From Methylobacterium sp. J-076 (GTDB taxonomy: Bacteria; Pseudomonadota; Alphaproteobacteria; Rhizobiales; Beijerinckiaceae): a stretch of DNA of 64,000 bases. Position 1 is the stretch's first letter, and each line of letters begins with the position of its first letter. The position numbers and the translations under genes were made by a program. This document shows, one piece after another, positions 9,602 to 18,902 of the stretch. The stretch is from the NCBI RefSeq assembly GCF_022829405.1, contig NZ_JAKSXW010000133.1, forward strand, positions 186,001 through 250,000, read 5' to 3'. The notes under the pieces were generated by a model that ran no database searches, was not told where the DNA came from, and saw only the letters and a list, made by a program, of their open reading frames with translations.

Positions 9602-10729
9602 ATGTCTTCCAGCCCTATGCCCACGCCCTCCCCCCGCCCGGAACCGCGCCCCGGCGTGATGGCGGTCGACCTCTACGTCCCCGGCAAGAGCGGGCGCCCC
9701 GGCGGCGGCAAGGTCCACAAGCTGTCCTCCAACGAGACGCCGCTGGGCCCGAGCCCCGCCGCCGTCGCCGCCCTGCACGAGGCCACCGCCAAGCTCGAAA
9801 CCTATCCGGACGGCCGCGCGACCGCGCTGCGCACCGCCATCGCCAAGCGGTTCGGGCTCGACCCCGAGCGGATCGTCTGCGGCGCCGGCTCGGACGAGCT
9901 GCTGTCGCTGCTCGCCTACGCCTATTGCGGGCCCGGGGCCGAGGGCATCTACTCGGAGCACGGGTTCCTCGTGTACCGGATCGCGATCCTCGCCTCGGGG
10001 GGCACCCCCGTGGTCGCCCCCGAGCGCGACCTGACGACGGACGTGGACGCGATCCTGGCCCGCGTCACCCCGCGCACGCGGATCGTCTACGTCACCAACC
10101 CCAACAACCCCACCGGCACCTATCTCCCCTACGAGGAGATCCGCCGGCTGCATGCGGCCCTGCCGCCGCACGTCCTCCTCGTCATCGACGGGGCCTATGC
10201 CGAGTACGTGCGGGCGAACGACTACACGGCCGGGCTCGAGCTGGCGCTCGAGGCCGAGAACGTCGTGATGACGCGGACCTTCTCGAAGATCTACGGCCTC
10301 GCCGCCGTGCGGATCGGCTGGATGCTCGCCCCCACCCACGTGGTCGATGCCGTCAACCGGATCCGTGGGCCGTTCAACGTCTCGGGCCCGGCCATCGCCG
10401 CGGGCGCCGCCGCCATCGCCGACGAGGCGCACATGGCCGCCGCCGCCGCCCACAACACCGAATGGCTGCAGACGCTCACCGAAGGCGCGCGGGCGCTCGG
10501 CCTCACCGTCACCCCGAGCGTGGCGAACTTCGTGCTGATTCACTTCCCCGACGAGCCCGGCCGCTCGGCGGAGGATGCCGACGCCTTCCTCACCGAGCGC
10601 GGGCTCATCACCCGCCGCGTCACCGCCTACGGCCTGCCGAACGCCCTGCGCGTGACCGTGGCGGGGGCGGAGGCCAACACCGCGTTCCTGGCGGCGCTGG
10701 GCGAGTTCGTGCGGGGCGCGCGTGCCTGA
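9602..10729 (+). CDS. hisC: Histidinol-phosphate aminotransferase family protein
   Basis: A 375-residue PLP-dependent aminotransferase that would convert imidazole-acetol phosphate to histidinol phosphate, possibly also acting on aromatic keto acids. It has the fold-type I features [33 protein letters not shown] and the Schiff-base lysine Lys229 in [18 protein letters not shown] at 9602 is chosen because the core domain starts 20 residues later; the frame is open further upstream without conservation. It overlaps the next gene by 8 bp. The pairing with a tyrosine-pathway dehydrogenase suggests a possible role as an aromatic aminotransferase. Confidence 0.93.
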   Translation: MSSSPMPTPSPRPEPRPGVMAVDLYVPGKSGRPGGGKVHKLSSNETPLGPSPAAVAALHEATAKLETYPDGRATALRTAIAKRFGLDPERIVCGAGSDELLSLLAYAYCGPGAEGIYSEHGFLVYRIAILASGGTPVVAPERDLTTDVDAILARVTPRTRIVYVTNPNNPTGTYLPYEEIRRLHAALPPHVLLVIDGAYAEYVRANDYTAGLELALEAENVVMTRTFSKIYGLAAVRIGWMLAPTHVVDAVNRIRGPFNVSGPAIAAGAAAIADEAHMAAAAAHNTEWLQTLTEGARALGLTVTPSVANFVLIHFPDEPGRSAEDADAFLTERGLITRRVTAYGLPNALRVTVAGAEANTAFLAALGEFVRGARA

Positions 10730-11669
10730 GACCGCCCGCACCACGCCGCCGGTCGAGCGGCTCGCCATCGTCGGCCTCGGGCTGATCGGCTCGTCCATCG
10801 CCCGCGCCGCCCGCCGCTACGGGCTCGCCCGGGAGATCGTCGCCGTCGATGCCGACCCGGCGGTGCGGGAGCGCGTCCGCGAACTCGGCCTCGCCGACCA
10901 CGTGACCGGCGATCCGGCCGAAGGCGCCGCGGGCACCGATCTCGTCGTGCTCTGCGTGCCGGTGGGCGCCATGGCCGCGGTCGCGGCCGCCATGGCGCCC
11001 CGGCTGAAGCCCGGCGCCGTCGTCTCCGATGTGGGGTCGGTGAAGGGCTCGGTGGTGGCGGCGATCCAGCCGCACCTGCCGGCGGGCGTCGCCCTGGTGC
11101 CCGGCCACCCCATCGCGGGCACCGAGTATTCCGGGCCGGATGCCGGCTTTTCGACCCTGTTCGCCGGGCGCTGGTGCATCCTCACCCCGCCCGAGGGCAC
11201 GCCGGACGAGGCCGCCGAACGCGTGCGCGCCCTGTGGGAGGGCATGGGCGCCCTGGTGGAGACCATGAGCCCCGAGCACCACGACCTCGTGCTCGCCATC
11301 ACCAGCCACGTGCCGCACCTGATCGCCTACAACATCGTCGGCACCGCCGCGGACCTGGAGGCGGTGACGCAATCGGAGGTGATCAAGTTCTCCGCCAGCG
11401 GTTTCCGCGACTTCACCCGCATCGCCGCCTCCGACCCGACCATGTGGCGCGACATCTTCCTGAACAACCGCGACGCGGTGCTGGAGATGCTCGGCCGCTT
11501 CAACGAAGACCTCGCCGCCCTGGCGAAGGCCGTGCGCTGGGGGGACGGCGACGCCCTGCACGCGATGTTCACCCGCACCCGGGCGATCCGGCGCAGCATC
11601 GTCGCCCTGGGCCAGGACACGGCGGCCCCGGATTTCGGCCGGCCGCGGCCGGCGGAGGATGGGGGATGA
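10722..11669 (+). CDS. Prephenate/arogenate dehydrogenase (TyrA/TyrC type)
   Basis: A 315-residue NAD(P)-dependent dehydrogenase of tyrosine synthesis. The Rossmann motif [13 protein letters not shown] is at residues about 15-27, followed by [23 protein letters not shown] and a C-terminal helical domain. It begins with GTG at 10722, inside the end of hisC, and is therefore likely cotranslated with it. No chorismate mutase or ACT domain is fused. Specificity for prephenate or arogenate cannot be judged from sequence alone. Confidence 0.93.
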   Translation: MPETARTTPPVERLAIVGLGLIGSSIARAARRYGLAREIVAVDADPAVRERVRELGLADHVTGDPAEGAAGTDLVVLCVPVGAMAAVAAAMAPRLKPGAVVSDVGSVKGSVVAAIQPHLPAGVALVPGHPIAGTEYSGPDAGFSTLFAGRWCILTPPEGTPDEAAERVRALWEGMGALVETMSPEHHDLVLAITSHVPHLIAYNIVGTAADLEAVTQSEVIKFSASGFRDFTRIAASDPTMWRDIFLNNRDAVLEMLGRFNEDLAALAKAVRWGDGDALHAMFTRTRAIRRSIVALGQDTAAPDFGRPRPAEDGG

Positions 11670-11735
11670 GGGTTCGACGCCGCCTTGCTGGAACCATGCA
11701 GGTTACCTAACCTAGGTACAACGCAGGAGCAGGCG

Positions 11736-11987
11736 ATGAAGCGCTATTCGTTCTCAGACATGAATCGCCTGTCCGGGGAGATCCTCGAAACCGCCCTGTC
11801 CGAGCCCGTGGCCCTGACCAAATACGGCAAGGAGCGGCTGGTGATCATCCCCGCCGACCGGTACCGGAGTCTCACCGGTCGTCTGCCGCAGACCGCCTTC
11901 ACGCTCGAGGATGCCCCCGACACCGTCCATGCCGAACTCATGGAAGGGCTCGACAGCATCCTCGCGGACGAACCCCGGAATGCTTAA
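11736..11987 (+). CDS. Phd/YefM-type antitoxin
   Basis: An 83-residue protein with the look of a Phd/YefM antitoxin: an N-terminal DNA-binding part beginning YSFSDMNRLSGEILETAL, then EPVALTKYGKERLVIIPADRY, the usual strand-helix core, and an acidic C-terminal tail that would bind the toxin. ATG at 11736 follows GGAGCAGG. The next gene starts 8 bp before its end, the arrangement expected of an antitoxin-toxin operon with the antitoxin first. It would repress its own promoter in the 66-bp gap upstream, though no operator palindrome was obvious. Confidence 0.82.
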   Translation: MKRYSFSDMNRLSGEILETALSEPVALTKYGKERLVIIPADRYRSLTGRLPQTAFTLEDAPDTVHAELMEGLDSILADEPRNA

Positions 11988-12375
11988 GCCCGGCGATCTG
12001 ATCCGCTACCATTACCTTTGGGCGCGCGAAGCCGCTCAGGGCGAAGAATCCGGCCGCAAGGCCCGACCCGCCTGCATCGTCGTCCGCACGCCGGCGGATC
12101 CCGCCTGCCTCTTCGTCTTCCCGCTGACCTCCCAGCATCCGGGCCCGGACCGCGCCTTTCTGTCGGTCCCGGAGATCGAGTGTCGGCGTGGGGGTCTCGG
12201 CGGCCCGTCCTTCCTCATTCTGGACGAGTACAACCGCTTCCTCGTCACCGAAGCCTTCGACCTGGAGGCCCCGGAACCGATCGGGGCGTTCAGCGGCAGC
12301 TTCCTGCGCAAGGTCGCCGCTTCGGTGAAGGACCTCGCCCAGAGCCGACGGCTGCGCGCCGTGACACGGCGGTGA
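11980..12375 (+). CDS. PemK/MazF-like toxin of a type II TA pair
   Basis: A 131-residue protein with PemK/MazF-like features: GDLIRYHYLWAREA near the N-terminus, GRKARPACIVVRT, then VFPLTSQHPG and a C-terminal ARG-rich helix. Classical MazF family members are sequence-specific endoribonucleases. ATG at 11980 overlaps the antitoxin stop by 8 bp. The family is divergent from E. coli MazF, so ribonuclease activity is inferred from the fold signature and the partner gene. It ends close to the convergent DUF2125 gene (15 bp). Confidence 0.75.
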   Translation: MLKPGDLIRYHYLWAREAAQGEESGRKARPACIVVRTPADPACLFVFPLTSQHPGPDRAFLSVPEIECRRGGLGGPSFLILDEYNRFLVTEAFDLEAPEPIGAFSGSFLRKVAASVKDLAQSRRLRAVTRR

Positions 12376-12390
12376 CCTGCGCGGGGAGCG

Positions 12391-13506
12391 TCAATACAGC
12401 GGCGGCACCCGTAGGTTGGGGATCGGGAAGCCGCTGAACAGCACTTGGCCGTCCACCAGCTTGAGGGGCGGCAGCGGCTTCAGCGGCGGGCCGGAGCCCG
12501 GCGTGGCCTGATCCGCCCGGGCGGGGCCGCGGCCGAGGCCGAGCAGGCCGCCGACGAGCTGGCCCACCAGTGCCCCCTCCTTCGAGCCGAACCGCTGCCC
12601 GACCACGGTGCCGATCACGGCATCGATGCCCGCCGCCCGCAGGTCGATCTGGCCGGAGGGCCGGTGCATCGCGTCCAGGGCGACCTGCCCTTTGGCCTGG
12701 ATGCGCTGGTCGCCCTTGGCGAGGGACAGGGCGGCGATCTCCAGAAGGCCGCCGGCCTGCCGCCACTTCTCCAGCTCCTTCGGCACCGCGCCGGTGCCGA
12801 TCACCGTGGCCCGTGTCACCGTGGCGTCGAGGGCGGCATCCGCCGGGGCGGCGCTGCCGGTCAGGGCGTCGAGGGCGGGGACGGCGGTCTCGGCGAGCTG
12901 CAGGTTCACGTCCACGGCGCCGTCGCTCTCGTAGCGGGCCGGAGACGGCCGGGCGTGGAGCTCCAGATGCCGGCCCGCCATGGCGATGGGCTGCGGCCCC
13001 GCGCCGGACACGCTCACCGTCGGCCCGTCCACCACCAGGGAGGCGCGGGTGAAGCCCTCGGCGGCGCCATGGAAGCTGCCCTGGAGGGCCTTCCACGAGG
13101 CGTCCCCGGTCAGGTCGCCCTGCTCCGCATGGAACGGCCCCCGGCTCTCGAACACCACGAGGCGGGGCTGGTAGATCTGCGCGACGGCGGTCGTCGGACC
13201 GAGGCGGAAGCTGCCATCCGCGCGGCTGAGGGCGAGGGAGGCGCAGCGCAGCTCGATGCGGAACGGATAGCCGGTGAGGCTGCGGTCCTCGCAGGTCCAG
13301 GTGCGGCCGGCGGCGGCCTCGCGGGCCATCCAGGCGTCCATCTCGGACTCCGCCCGGCCGCGGATCCAGAACCACGCGCCGGACCACGCCACCACCACGA
13401 GGGCGAGGAGGATGTAGGGCAGGAACAGCCCCATCCGGCCCCGGCGCGTTCCAGGCCGGGGTGCCCCGCCCACGGCCCCGTTCCGGCCGTCCATCCCCTG
13501 CGTCAT
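12391..13506 (-). CDS. DUF2125 domain protein, membrane-anchored
   Basis: A 371-residue protein with a single N-terminal membrane segment (residues about 26-47, MGLFLPYILLALVVVAWSGA) and a long extracytoplasmic beta-rich region. The sequence CEDRSLTGYPFRIELRCASL is typical of the DUF2125 family of alphaproteobacteria, whose function is unknown. Three ATG codons are possible near the start; the first is listed, and one 24 codons later is just as plausible. It converges with the toxin gene. Likely located in the periplasm, tethered to the inner membrane. Confidence 0.85.
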   Translation of the reverse strand: MTQGMDGRNGAVGGAPRPGTRRGRMGLFLPYILLALVVVAWSGAWFWIRGRAESEMDAWMAREAAAGRTWTCEDRSLTGYPFRIELRCASLALSRADGSFRLGPTTAVAQIYQPRLVVFESRGPFHAEQGDLTGDASWKALQGSFHGAAEGFTRASLVVDGPTVSVSGAGPQPIAMAGRHLELHARPSPARYESDGAVDVNLQLAETAVPALDALTGSAAPADAALDATVTRATVIGTGAVPKELEKWRQAGGLLEIAALSLAKGDQRIQAKGQVALDAMHRPSGQIDLRAAGIDAVIGTVVGQRFGSKEGALVGQLVGGLLGLGRGPARADQATPGSGPPLKPLPPLKLVDGQVLFSGFPIPNLRVPPLY

Positions 13507-13609
13507 GCGTGCCGTCCCTCCGAGGGCCGCCTCACCCGGCCCGCGGCCCTATCCCGGCGACCCACCGCGGCGCAAGGGCTACGGCAAACAGGTCACGCCG
13601 CAGGGGTCG

Positions 13610-14056
13610 TCAGATCTGACGGGGCTCGGCCGTCTCGGGGCGAAGGTCCTCGACGATGACGCCGCGCTCGCGCTCGTCCTCGGCGAGGCGGTGGATATGG
13701 ACCTCCGTCGCGCCGCTCCGGCGGGCCCGGTCGAGCCAGACCCGGCGCAGATGGTCCCGGGGGCTCTCGCCCGAACTGGCCACCGACACCATCTGCGCGA
13801 TGCCCGATGCATCCCGCCGCACGGCGATGGTCACCGAGTCGGACAGCTCCTCCGGATCCAGCGCGACGGCCGGGTGGACGCCGACGACGTAGCGCCGTCC
13901 CGAGCGCCCCCGCCACGCAGACAGGGCCAAGGCGGGGGAGCCCCGCAGGCCCTGGGCCGTCCTCAGGCGTTCCTCACGCACGTCCTGCCTCCGTAAGCGA
14001 TCGTCCTTCAGGTCGCGGAGCGCGGCCGACCAGGACAGGGCACGTCTGTTCGTCAT
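13610..14056 (-). CDS. Hypothetical protein, 148 residues
   Basis: Unrecognised protein that begins with ATG at 14056 after AGAAGAG. The first 60 residues are Arg-rich and hydrophilic; the rest reads as a compact alternating strand-helix unit (YVVGVHPAVALDPEELSD, VTIAVRRDASGIAQMVSV, DHLRRVWLDRARRSGATEVH). No signal peptide or membrane segment. An in-frame ATG lies seven codons upstream (14077) and falls on the DnaA box. Coding is supported by frame length and the strand-helix pattern, not by a family match. Confidence 0.65.
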   Translation of the reverse strand: MTNRRALSWSAALRDLKDDRLRRQDVREERLRTAQGLRGSPALALSAWRGRSGRRYVVGVHPAVALDPEELSDSVTIAVRRDASGIAQMVSVASSGESPRDHLRRVWLDRARRSGATEVHIHRLAEDERERGVIVEDLRPETAEPRQI

Positions 14057-14076
14057 TTGTTCTCTTCTAGCCGGCA

Positions 14077-14142
14077 TTATCCACAGGCGTCAAGGACGCT
14101 GTGCCGTTGGACGGAATGTGGGTTCGCGGCGAGTTATCCACA
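14077..14142 (+). promoter_or_regulatory. Two perfect DnaA-box sequences 57 bp apart
   Basis: The 9-mer TTATCCACA occurs at 14077-14085 and again at 14134-14142, same orientation, in the 125-bp gap between the 148-residue gene and plsC. This is the consensus DnaA box. The gap is not A/T-rich, has no dnaA, dnaN or gidA nearby, and so does not look like an origin. A titration or regulatory site is the simplest reading; binding is not shown by sequence alone. Confidence 0.5.
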
Positions 14143-14181
14143 AGGTCGCGGGGGCGTCCGCGACCCCCGCCCAGGGGCGTC

Positions 14182-14958
14182 TCAGGCGCGCGGGGCGGCG
14201 GCCGGCGCCTCGGCGGGGGACACCGCGTAACCGGCCTCCGCGAGGTCGGCGAGGCCGGCGGCGACCAGGGCGTCGGAGGCCGTCTCGATCCGCTCCTGCA
14301 CGAGGGCCTGGAACTCCGCCCGGGGCAGGCCGGGGGGGATCGGCGGCAGGAACTCGATGACCGCCTTCCCCGGCAGGCGGACGAACCCGTCGCGCGACCA
14401 GAACAGGCCGGTGTTCAGGGCGACCGGCACGCAGGGCACCTTCAGGGAGGTGTAGAGGTGCGACAGGCCCTGCTTGTAGGCCGGCGGCGCCCCCGGCGCC
14501 CGGCGGGTGCCCTCCGGGAAGACGATCAGCTGCGCGCCGTCGCGGATGGACTCGACGGCGGCGACGTTCATCAGGGCCATGGCCCGGGCGCCCTTGGAGC
14601 GGTCGATGGCCACCATGCCGCCGCGGGAGAAGTACCAGCCGACCACCGGGATCGAGAGCAGCTCGCGCTTGAGGACGTAGGCGAACTGCGGGAACACCGT
14701 GCACAGCGCCAGGGTCTCCAGGGCCGACTGGTGCTTGGCGGCGACGAGGAGCGGGCCCGCGGGGATGTTCTCCAAGCCGCGGAACTCGACCTTCGTCCCG
14801 GCCAGGACCCGCAGCAGCCACAGGCAGGCCCGCCCCCAGAACCCGGCGACGCGCAGGACCGAGGGCCGCGCCACCAGGCACGGCGATCCGAGCACGGCGA
14901 TGAGCCCGGTGGCGACATAGAAGGAGATGTTGAAGACGAAGGAGCGCAGGGCGAGCAT
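14182..14958 (-). CDS. plsC: 1-acyl-sn-glycerol-3-phosphate acyltransferase
   Basis: A 258-residue membrane-associated acyltransferase that adds the second acyl chain to lysophosphatidic acid in phospholipid synthesis. An N-terminal hydrophobic segment (residues about 8-32) is followed by the catalytic H-X4-acidic motif as HQSALE (His76, Glu81; many relatives have Asp), and the FPEGTRR motif that binds the phosphate. The C-terminus is Ala-rich. Same direction as the small membrane-protein gene upstream (25-bp gap). The Glu in place of Asp is seen in other alphaproteobacterial members, so I do not read it as inactivation. Confidence 0.93.
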   Translation of the reverse strand: MLALRSFVFNISFYVATGLIAVLGSPCLVARPSVLRVAGFWGRACLWLLRVLAGTKVEFRGLENIPAGPLLVAAKHQSALETLALCTVFPQFAYVLKRELLSIPVVGWYFSRGGMVAIDRSKGARAMALMNVAAVESIRDGAQLIVFPEGTRRAPGAPPAYKQGLSHLYTSLKVPCVPVALNTGLFWSRDGFVRLPGKAVIEFLPPIPPGLPRAEFQALVQERIETASDALVAAGLADLAEAGYAVSPAEAPAAAPRA

Positions 14959-14983
14959 CGGGACCGTTCCGTGGGCGACCCCT

Positions 14984-15487
14984 TTAGCGCGACGGCCGCC
15001 CGGGGTCCAAGGCCTTCCCGGCCCTTCGGCCGGCGACGAGCCAGTAGACGAGGCCAGCGCAGCCCCCCACCACGAACAGGATGAGGGTGAGCCGCGCCTC
15101 GGCGGCGGTGTGGTGCGATGCGCCGGGGCGGGCCGCGCCGCGCACCAGCCAGGGCAGGGAGGCGGTGAGCAGGCCGCAACCGCCGCCGTACCAGAGGAGC
15201 CCCCGCAGCCCCAGGAATTCCCCCACGAGGGCCGTCAGCGCGGGCGGCACGAAGAGCAGGAGGAACATCGCCCAGGCGAGCCCGGCGACGAGGATCGCGA
15301 ACCCCTCGGGCGGGAGCCCGGCCGCGACGTCGCCGAGGGCCGCGTTCAACCCGGCGAGGGCGCCGTTCGTCAGCCACGCATTCGCCCCCGGATCGACGAG
15401 GAGCGCCACGGCCAGGGCCACGCCCCCCGCGGAGACCGCGAGGAGCAGGGCGAAGGCACCGAGCAGGAGCCGTCCGACGAGGCGCAT
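14984..15487 (-). CDS. Four-helix membrane protein, hypothetical
   Basis: A 167-residue protein with four hydrophobic segments at about residues 6-31, 57-90, 96-112 and 130-152. The ends carry basic residues. No family recognised. It starts 13 bp downstream of the RND transporter gene and is followed by plsC (25 bp), so the three may form one transcript, though nothing in its sequence links it to efflux. Confidence 0.75.
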   Translation of the reverse strand: MRLVGRLLLGAFALLLAVSAGGVALAVALLVDPGANAWLTNGALAGLNAALGDVAAGLPPEGFAILVAGLAWAMFLLLFVPPALTALVGEFLGLRGLLWYGGGCGLLTASLPWLVRGAARPGASHHTAAEARLTLILFVVGGCAGLVYWLVAGRRAGKALDPGRPSR

Positions 15488-15500
15488 CAGGTCGGGCGCG

Positions 15501-18500
15501 TCACGAATGGGCGGGCGTGGCCCCTCCCCCGCCGTGGTCGTCCTTCTTCCGGCGCAGGCGGCCGACCCAGAGCGAGAAGTGGCGGATCACCACGTAGAAG
15601 ACCGGGGTGAGGAACAGGCCGAAGAACGTCGCGCCGATCATCCCGAAGAACACCGCCGTCCCGAGTGCCTGTCGCATCTCGGCACCCGGCCCCGTCGCGA
15701 TGACGAGGGGCAGCGTGCCGAGGATGAAGGCGAAGGCGGTCATCAGGATCGGCCGCAGGCGCAGCCGGCAGGCCTCCACCGCCGCCGCCACCGGGCCGCG
15801 ATGCTCGCGCTGCTCGATGTCGTGGGCGAACTCCACGATCAGGATGGCGTTCTTGGCGGCGAGGCCGATGAGCACGATCAGGCCGATCTGGGTGAGGATG
15901 TTGTTGTCCTGCCCGCGGAACTGCACCCCGCCCAGGGCGGCGAGCACCCCCGTCGGCACCACCAGCAGGATCGCCAGCGGCAGCGCCCACGATTCGTACT
16001 GGGCCGCCAACACCAGGAACACCAGCAGCACACCCAGGGCGAAGACCGCGCCCGCCGTGCCGCTCGCGGCCTTCTGTTGGAAGGCGATCTCGGTCCAGTC
16101 GTAGGCGTAGCCGTCGGGCAGGGCCTTCTTGGCGATCTCCTCCATCGCGGTCAGCGCCTGGCCGGTGGAGACGCCGGGCTTGGCCACGCCCTGCACGGGG
16201 ACCGAGTAGTACAGGTTGAACCGCTGCACGATCTGCGGGCCGGTGACGTCGCGCACCGAGGCGAGCGTGCCCATCGGCACCAGGGCCCCGGTGGAGGAGC
16301 GCACCTTGATCTGGGAGATGTCCTGGATCGAGCTGCGGAAGGCCGCGTCGCCCTGCAGGCGCACCTGATAGATGCGGCCCAACGTGTTGAAGTCGTTCAC
16401 GTAGGTGCCGCCGAGATCGGCCTGGACCGACGAGAACACGTTGGCCAGCGGCACGTTCAGCATCCGCGCGATGGTGCGGTCGATGTCGAGGAACAGCTGC
16501 GGCGTCGCGTTGTCGAAGGTGGTGAACACGCGCTGCACGTCCGCGCTCTGGTTCGCCTGGGCGATCATTTGGCCGGCGGCTGCCATGAGCGGGCCGATCT
16601 CGGAGGACTGGCGGCTCTCGATCTGCATCTTGAAGCCGCCGCCGTTGCCGAGGCCGCGGACCGGCGGCGGCGGGATCACGATGACCCGCGCCTCCTGGAT
16701 GTCCGAAGTCGCCTTCAGCACCTCGCCGGTGATCACCCCGGCGCTGCGCCCCTCGCCGGCGCGCTCCTTCGCCCCCGTCAGGGTCAGGAACATCACGCCG
16801 GCGTTGGTGGTGTTGGTGAAGGTCGCCCCGTCGAAGCCGGCGATGATCACCGCGTTGGCCACGCCCTTCACCGTCCGCGCCTGCTTGGCCGCGCGTAGGA
16901 TCACCGCGGTCGTCCGGTCGAGGGACGAGCCGGACGGCAACTGGACGACGCCGATCAGGTAGCCCTGGTCCTGGTCGGGGATGAAGCCCGTCGGCGTCGT
17001 GCTGGCGAGGTGCAGCGTGCCGGCGATCACGGCGGCGTACACGAGCAGCATCGCCGCGAGGCCGACGAACCCGCCCGTCAGGACCTGCACGATGCGGCCG
17101 TAGGCGTTCGACGTGGCGTCGAAGGCGCGGTTGAAGCCGTTGGCCAGCCACGCGATAAACCGGGTGAGGAAGAACTTCGGCTCCTTGCGCGCGTGGTGCG
17201 GCACGAGGAGCAGCTTGCAGAGCGCCGGCGACAGGGTGAGCGAGTTGAACGCCGAGATCAGCGTCGAGGCCGCGATCGTCAGGGCGAACTGCTTGTAGAA
17301 CTGGCCCGAGATGCCGGGGATGAACGCGGTGGGCACGAACACCGCCGCCAGCACCAGGGCGATGGCGATGACCGCGCCGCCGACCTCGTCCATGGTCTTG
17401 TGCGCGGCATCGCCCGCCGAGAGCCCCTCGGCCATGTTGCGCTCGACGTTCTCCACCACCACGATGGCGTCGTCGACCACGATGCCGATGGCGAGCACCA
17501 GCCCGAACAGCGTCAGGTTGTTGAGGGAGAAGCCGAAAGCCGCCATCGCCGCGAACGTGCCGATCAGCGACACCGGGATCGCGATGACCGGGATCAGCGC
17601 GGTGCGCCAGCTCTGGAGGAACACCAGCACCACGATGACGACGAGGCCCACCGCCTCGAACAGGGTCTTGTAGACCTCCTGGATCGATTCCTCGATGAAT
17701 TCGGTGGGGTTGTAGGCGATGCGGTACTCGACGTCCGGCGGGAACTTGGCCTTGACGACCTCCATCACCTTCTTGACCGAGGCGGCGGCATCGAGGGCGT
17801 TGGTGCCCGGCCGCTGGAACGCGCCGATGCCCACCGCCGGCGTGTCGTTGAGGTAGGAGTTGGTGGTGTAGTCCTTCTGGCCCATCTCGACGCGGGCGAT
17901 GTCCTTCACCCGCACGAGGCGCCCGTTCTGCGCCTTGATGATGACCTCGGCGAACTCTTCGGGCGTCTTGAAGCGCGCCTGGGACTGCACGACGAGCTGG
18001 AACGCCTCGCCCTTGGCGGCCGGCGGCCCGTTGAGCTGGCCCGCCGCCACCTGGACGTTCTGCTCCTGCAGGGCGGTGGTGACGTCGGTGACCGAGAGGC
18101 CGTAGGCGGCGAGCTTGTTCGGATCGACCCAGATGCGCTCGGCGTACTCGTTGCCGCCGAAGATCGTGATGTCGCCGACGCCGTCGAGGCGCAGCAGCTC
18201 GTCGCGGATGTTCAGGTAGATGTAGTTGGCGAGGTAATTCTGGTCGTAGGTCTTGTTCGGCGAGAGCAGGTGCACGACCAGCATCAGGTCGGGCGAGGCC
18301 TTGCGCACGGTGACGCCGAGGTTGCGCACGTCCGGCGGCAGGCGCGGCTGGGCGACCGACAGGCGGTTCTGCACCAGCACGTTGGCGATATCGAGGTTGG
18401 TGCCGACCTTGAAGGTCACGGTCAGCAGCATGTTGCCGTCGTTGGTCGACAACGACGTCATGTAGAGCATGTTGTCGACGCCGTTGACCTCCTGCTCGAT

Positions 18501-18698
18501 CGGCGTCGCGATGGTCGCGGCCACGGTCTCGGCGTTGGCGCCCGGGTAGGAGGCGCGCACGGTCACGGTCGGCGGCACGATCTCCGGATATTGGGAGACC
18601 GGCAGGCTCTCGTAGGCCACGAAGCCCAGGATCAGGAACACGATCGACGTGACGGACGCGAAGATCGGCCTGTCGACGAAGAAATGGGCGAAACGCAT
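15501..18698 (-). CDS. RND efflux pump inner-membrane transporter, HAE1 family
   Basis: A 1065-residue resistance-nodulation-division transporter, the proton-driven pump of a tripartite multidrug efflux system. It begins MRFAHFFVDRPIFASV, the usual start of this family, with twelve predicted membrane segments and two large periplasmic loops. The motif LAIGIVVDDAIVVVENVERN carries the paired aspartates of the proton relay, and NAILIVEFAHDIEQRE is the matching second-half motif. ATG at 18698 is chosen over an upstream non-homologous extension. Its membrane-fusion partner lies 204 bp upstream on the same strand. No outer-membrane factor gene is adjacent, so it may share a TolC-like protein encoded elsewhere. 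Confidence 0.95.
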   Translation of the reverse strand: MRFAHFFVDRPIFASVTSIVFLILGFVAYESLPVSQYPEIVPPTVTVRASYPGANAETVAATIATPIEQEVNGVDNMLYMTSLSTNDGNMLLTVTFKVGTNLDIANVLVQNRLSVAQPRLPPDVRNLGVTVRKASPDLMLVVHLLSPNKTYDQNYLANYIYLNIRDELLRLDGVGDITIFGGNEYAERIWVDPNKLAAYGLSVTDVTTALQEQNVQVAAGQLNGPPAAKGEAFQLVVQSQARFKTPEEFAEVIIKAQNGRLVRVKDIARVEMGQKDYTTNSYLNDTPAVGIGAFQRPGTNALDAAASVKKVMEVVKAKFPPDVEYRIAYNPTEFIEESIQEVYKTLFEAVGLVVIVVLVFLQSWRTALIPVIAIPVSLIGTFAAMAAFGFSLNNLTLFGLVLAIGIVVDDAIVVVENVERNMAEGLSAGDAAHKTMDEVGGAVIAIALVLAAVFVPTAFIPGISGQFYKQFALTIAASTLISAFNSLTLSPALCKLLLVPHHARKEPKFFLTRFIAWLANGFNRAFDATSNAYGRIVQVLTGGFVGLAAMLLVYAAVIAGTLHLASTTPTGFIPDQDQGYLIGVVQLPSGSSLDRTTAVILRAAKQARTVKGVANAVIIAGFDGATFTNTTNAGVMFLTLTGAKERAGEGRSAGVITGEVLKATSDIQEARVIVIPPPPVRGLGNGGGFKMQIESRQSSEIGPLMAAAGQMIAQANQSADVQRVFTTFDNATPQLFLDIDRTIARMLNVPLANVFSSVQADLGGTYVNDFNTLGRIYQVRLQGDAAFRSSIQDISQIKVRSSTGALVPMGTLASVRDVTGPQIVQRFNLYYSVPVQGVAKPGVSTGQALTAMEEIAKKALPDGYAYDWTEIAFQQKAASGTAGAVFALGVLLVFLVLAAQYESWALPLAILLVVPTGVLAALGGVQFRGQDNNILTQIGLIVLIGLAAKNAILIVEFAHDIEQREHRGPVAAAVEACRLRLRPILMTAFAFILGTLPLVIATGPGAEMRQALGTAVFFGMIGATFFGLFLTPVFYVVIRHFSLWVGRLRRKKDDHGGGGATPAHS

Positions 18699-18902
18699 CG
18701 GTCGAACCTCATGGAGTCGCAAGCGGCCCTCGCGGACCGGGTGCGCCTCGTCAGTCTCTGCCTCGCGCTCCCCGGCGCCGGAGCGGGCTCCGCAGCCGGG
18801 GGACCGCACCGGGGCGCAGCCCGGGGCTCACCCCCGGACCTCCGCCCCGCATCGTCCATGCGGCGCCACCGGCGGCGGCGCCCTCGTTCGAGTCGTCCCG
18901 GC

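Noticed and set aside
14057..14181. Possibility that the DnaA-box gap is a replication origin
   Set aside because: No A/T-rich unwinding region, no dnaA/dnaN/hemE-type neighbours, and only two boxes seen.
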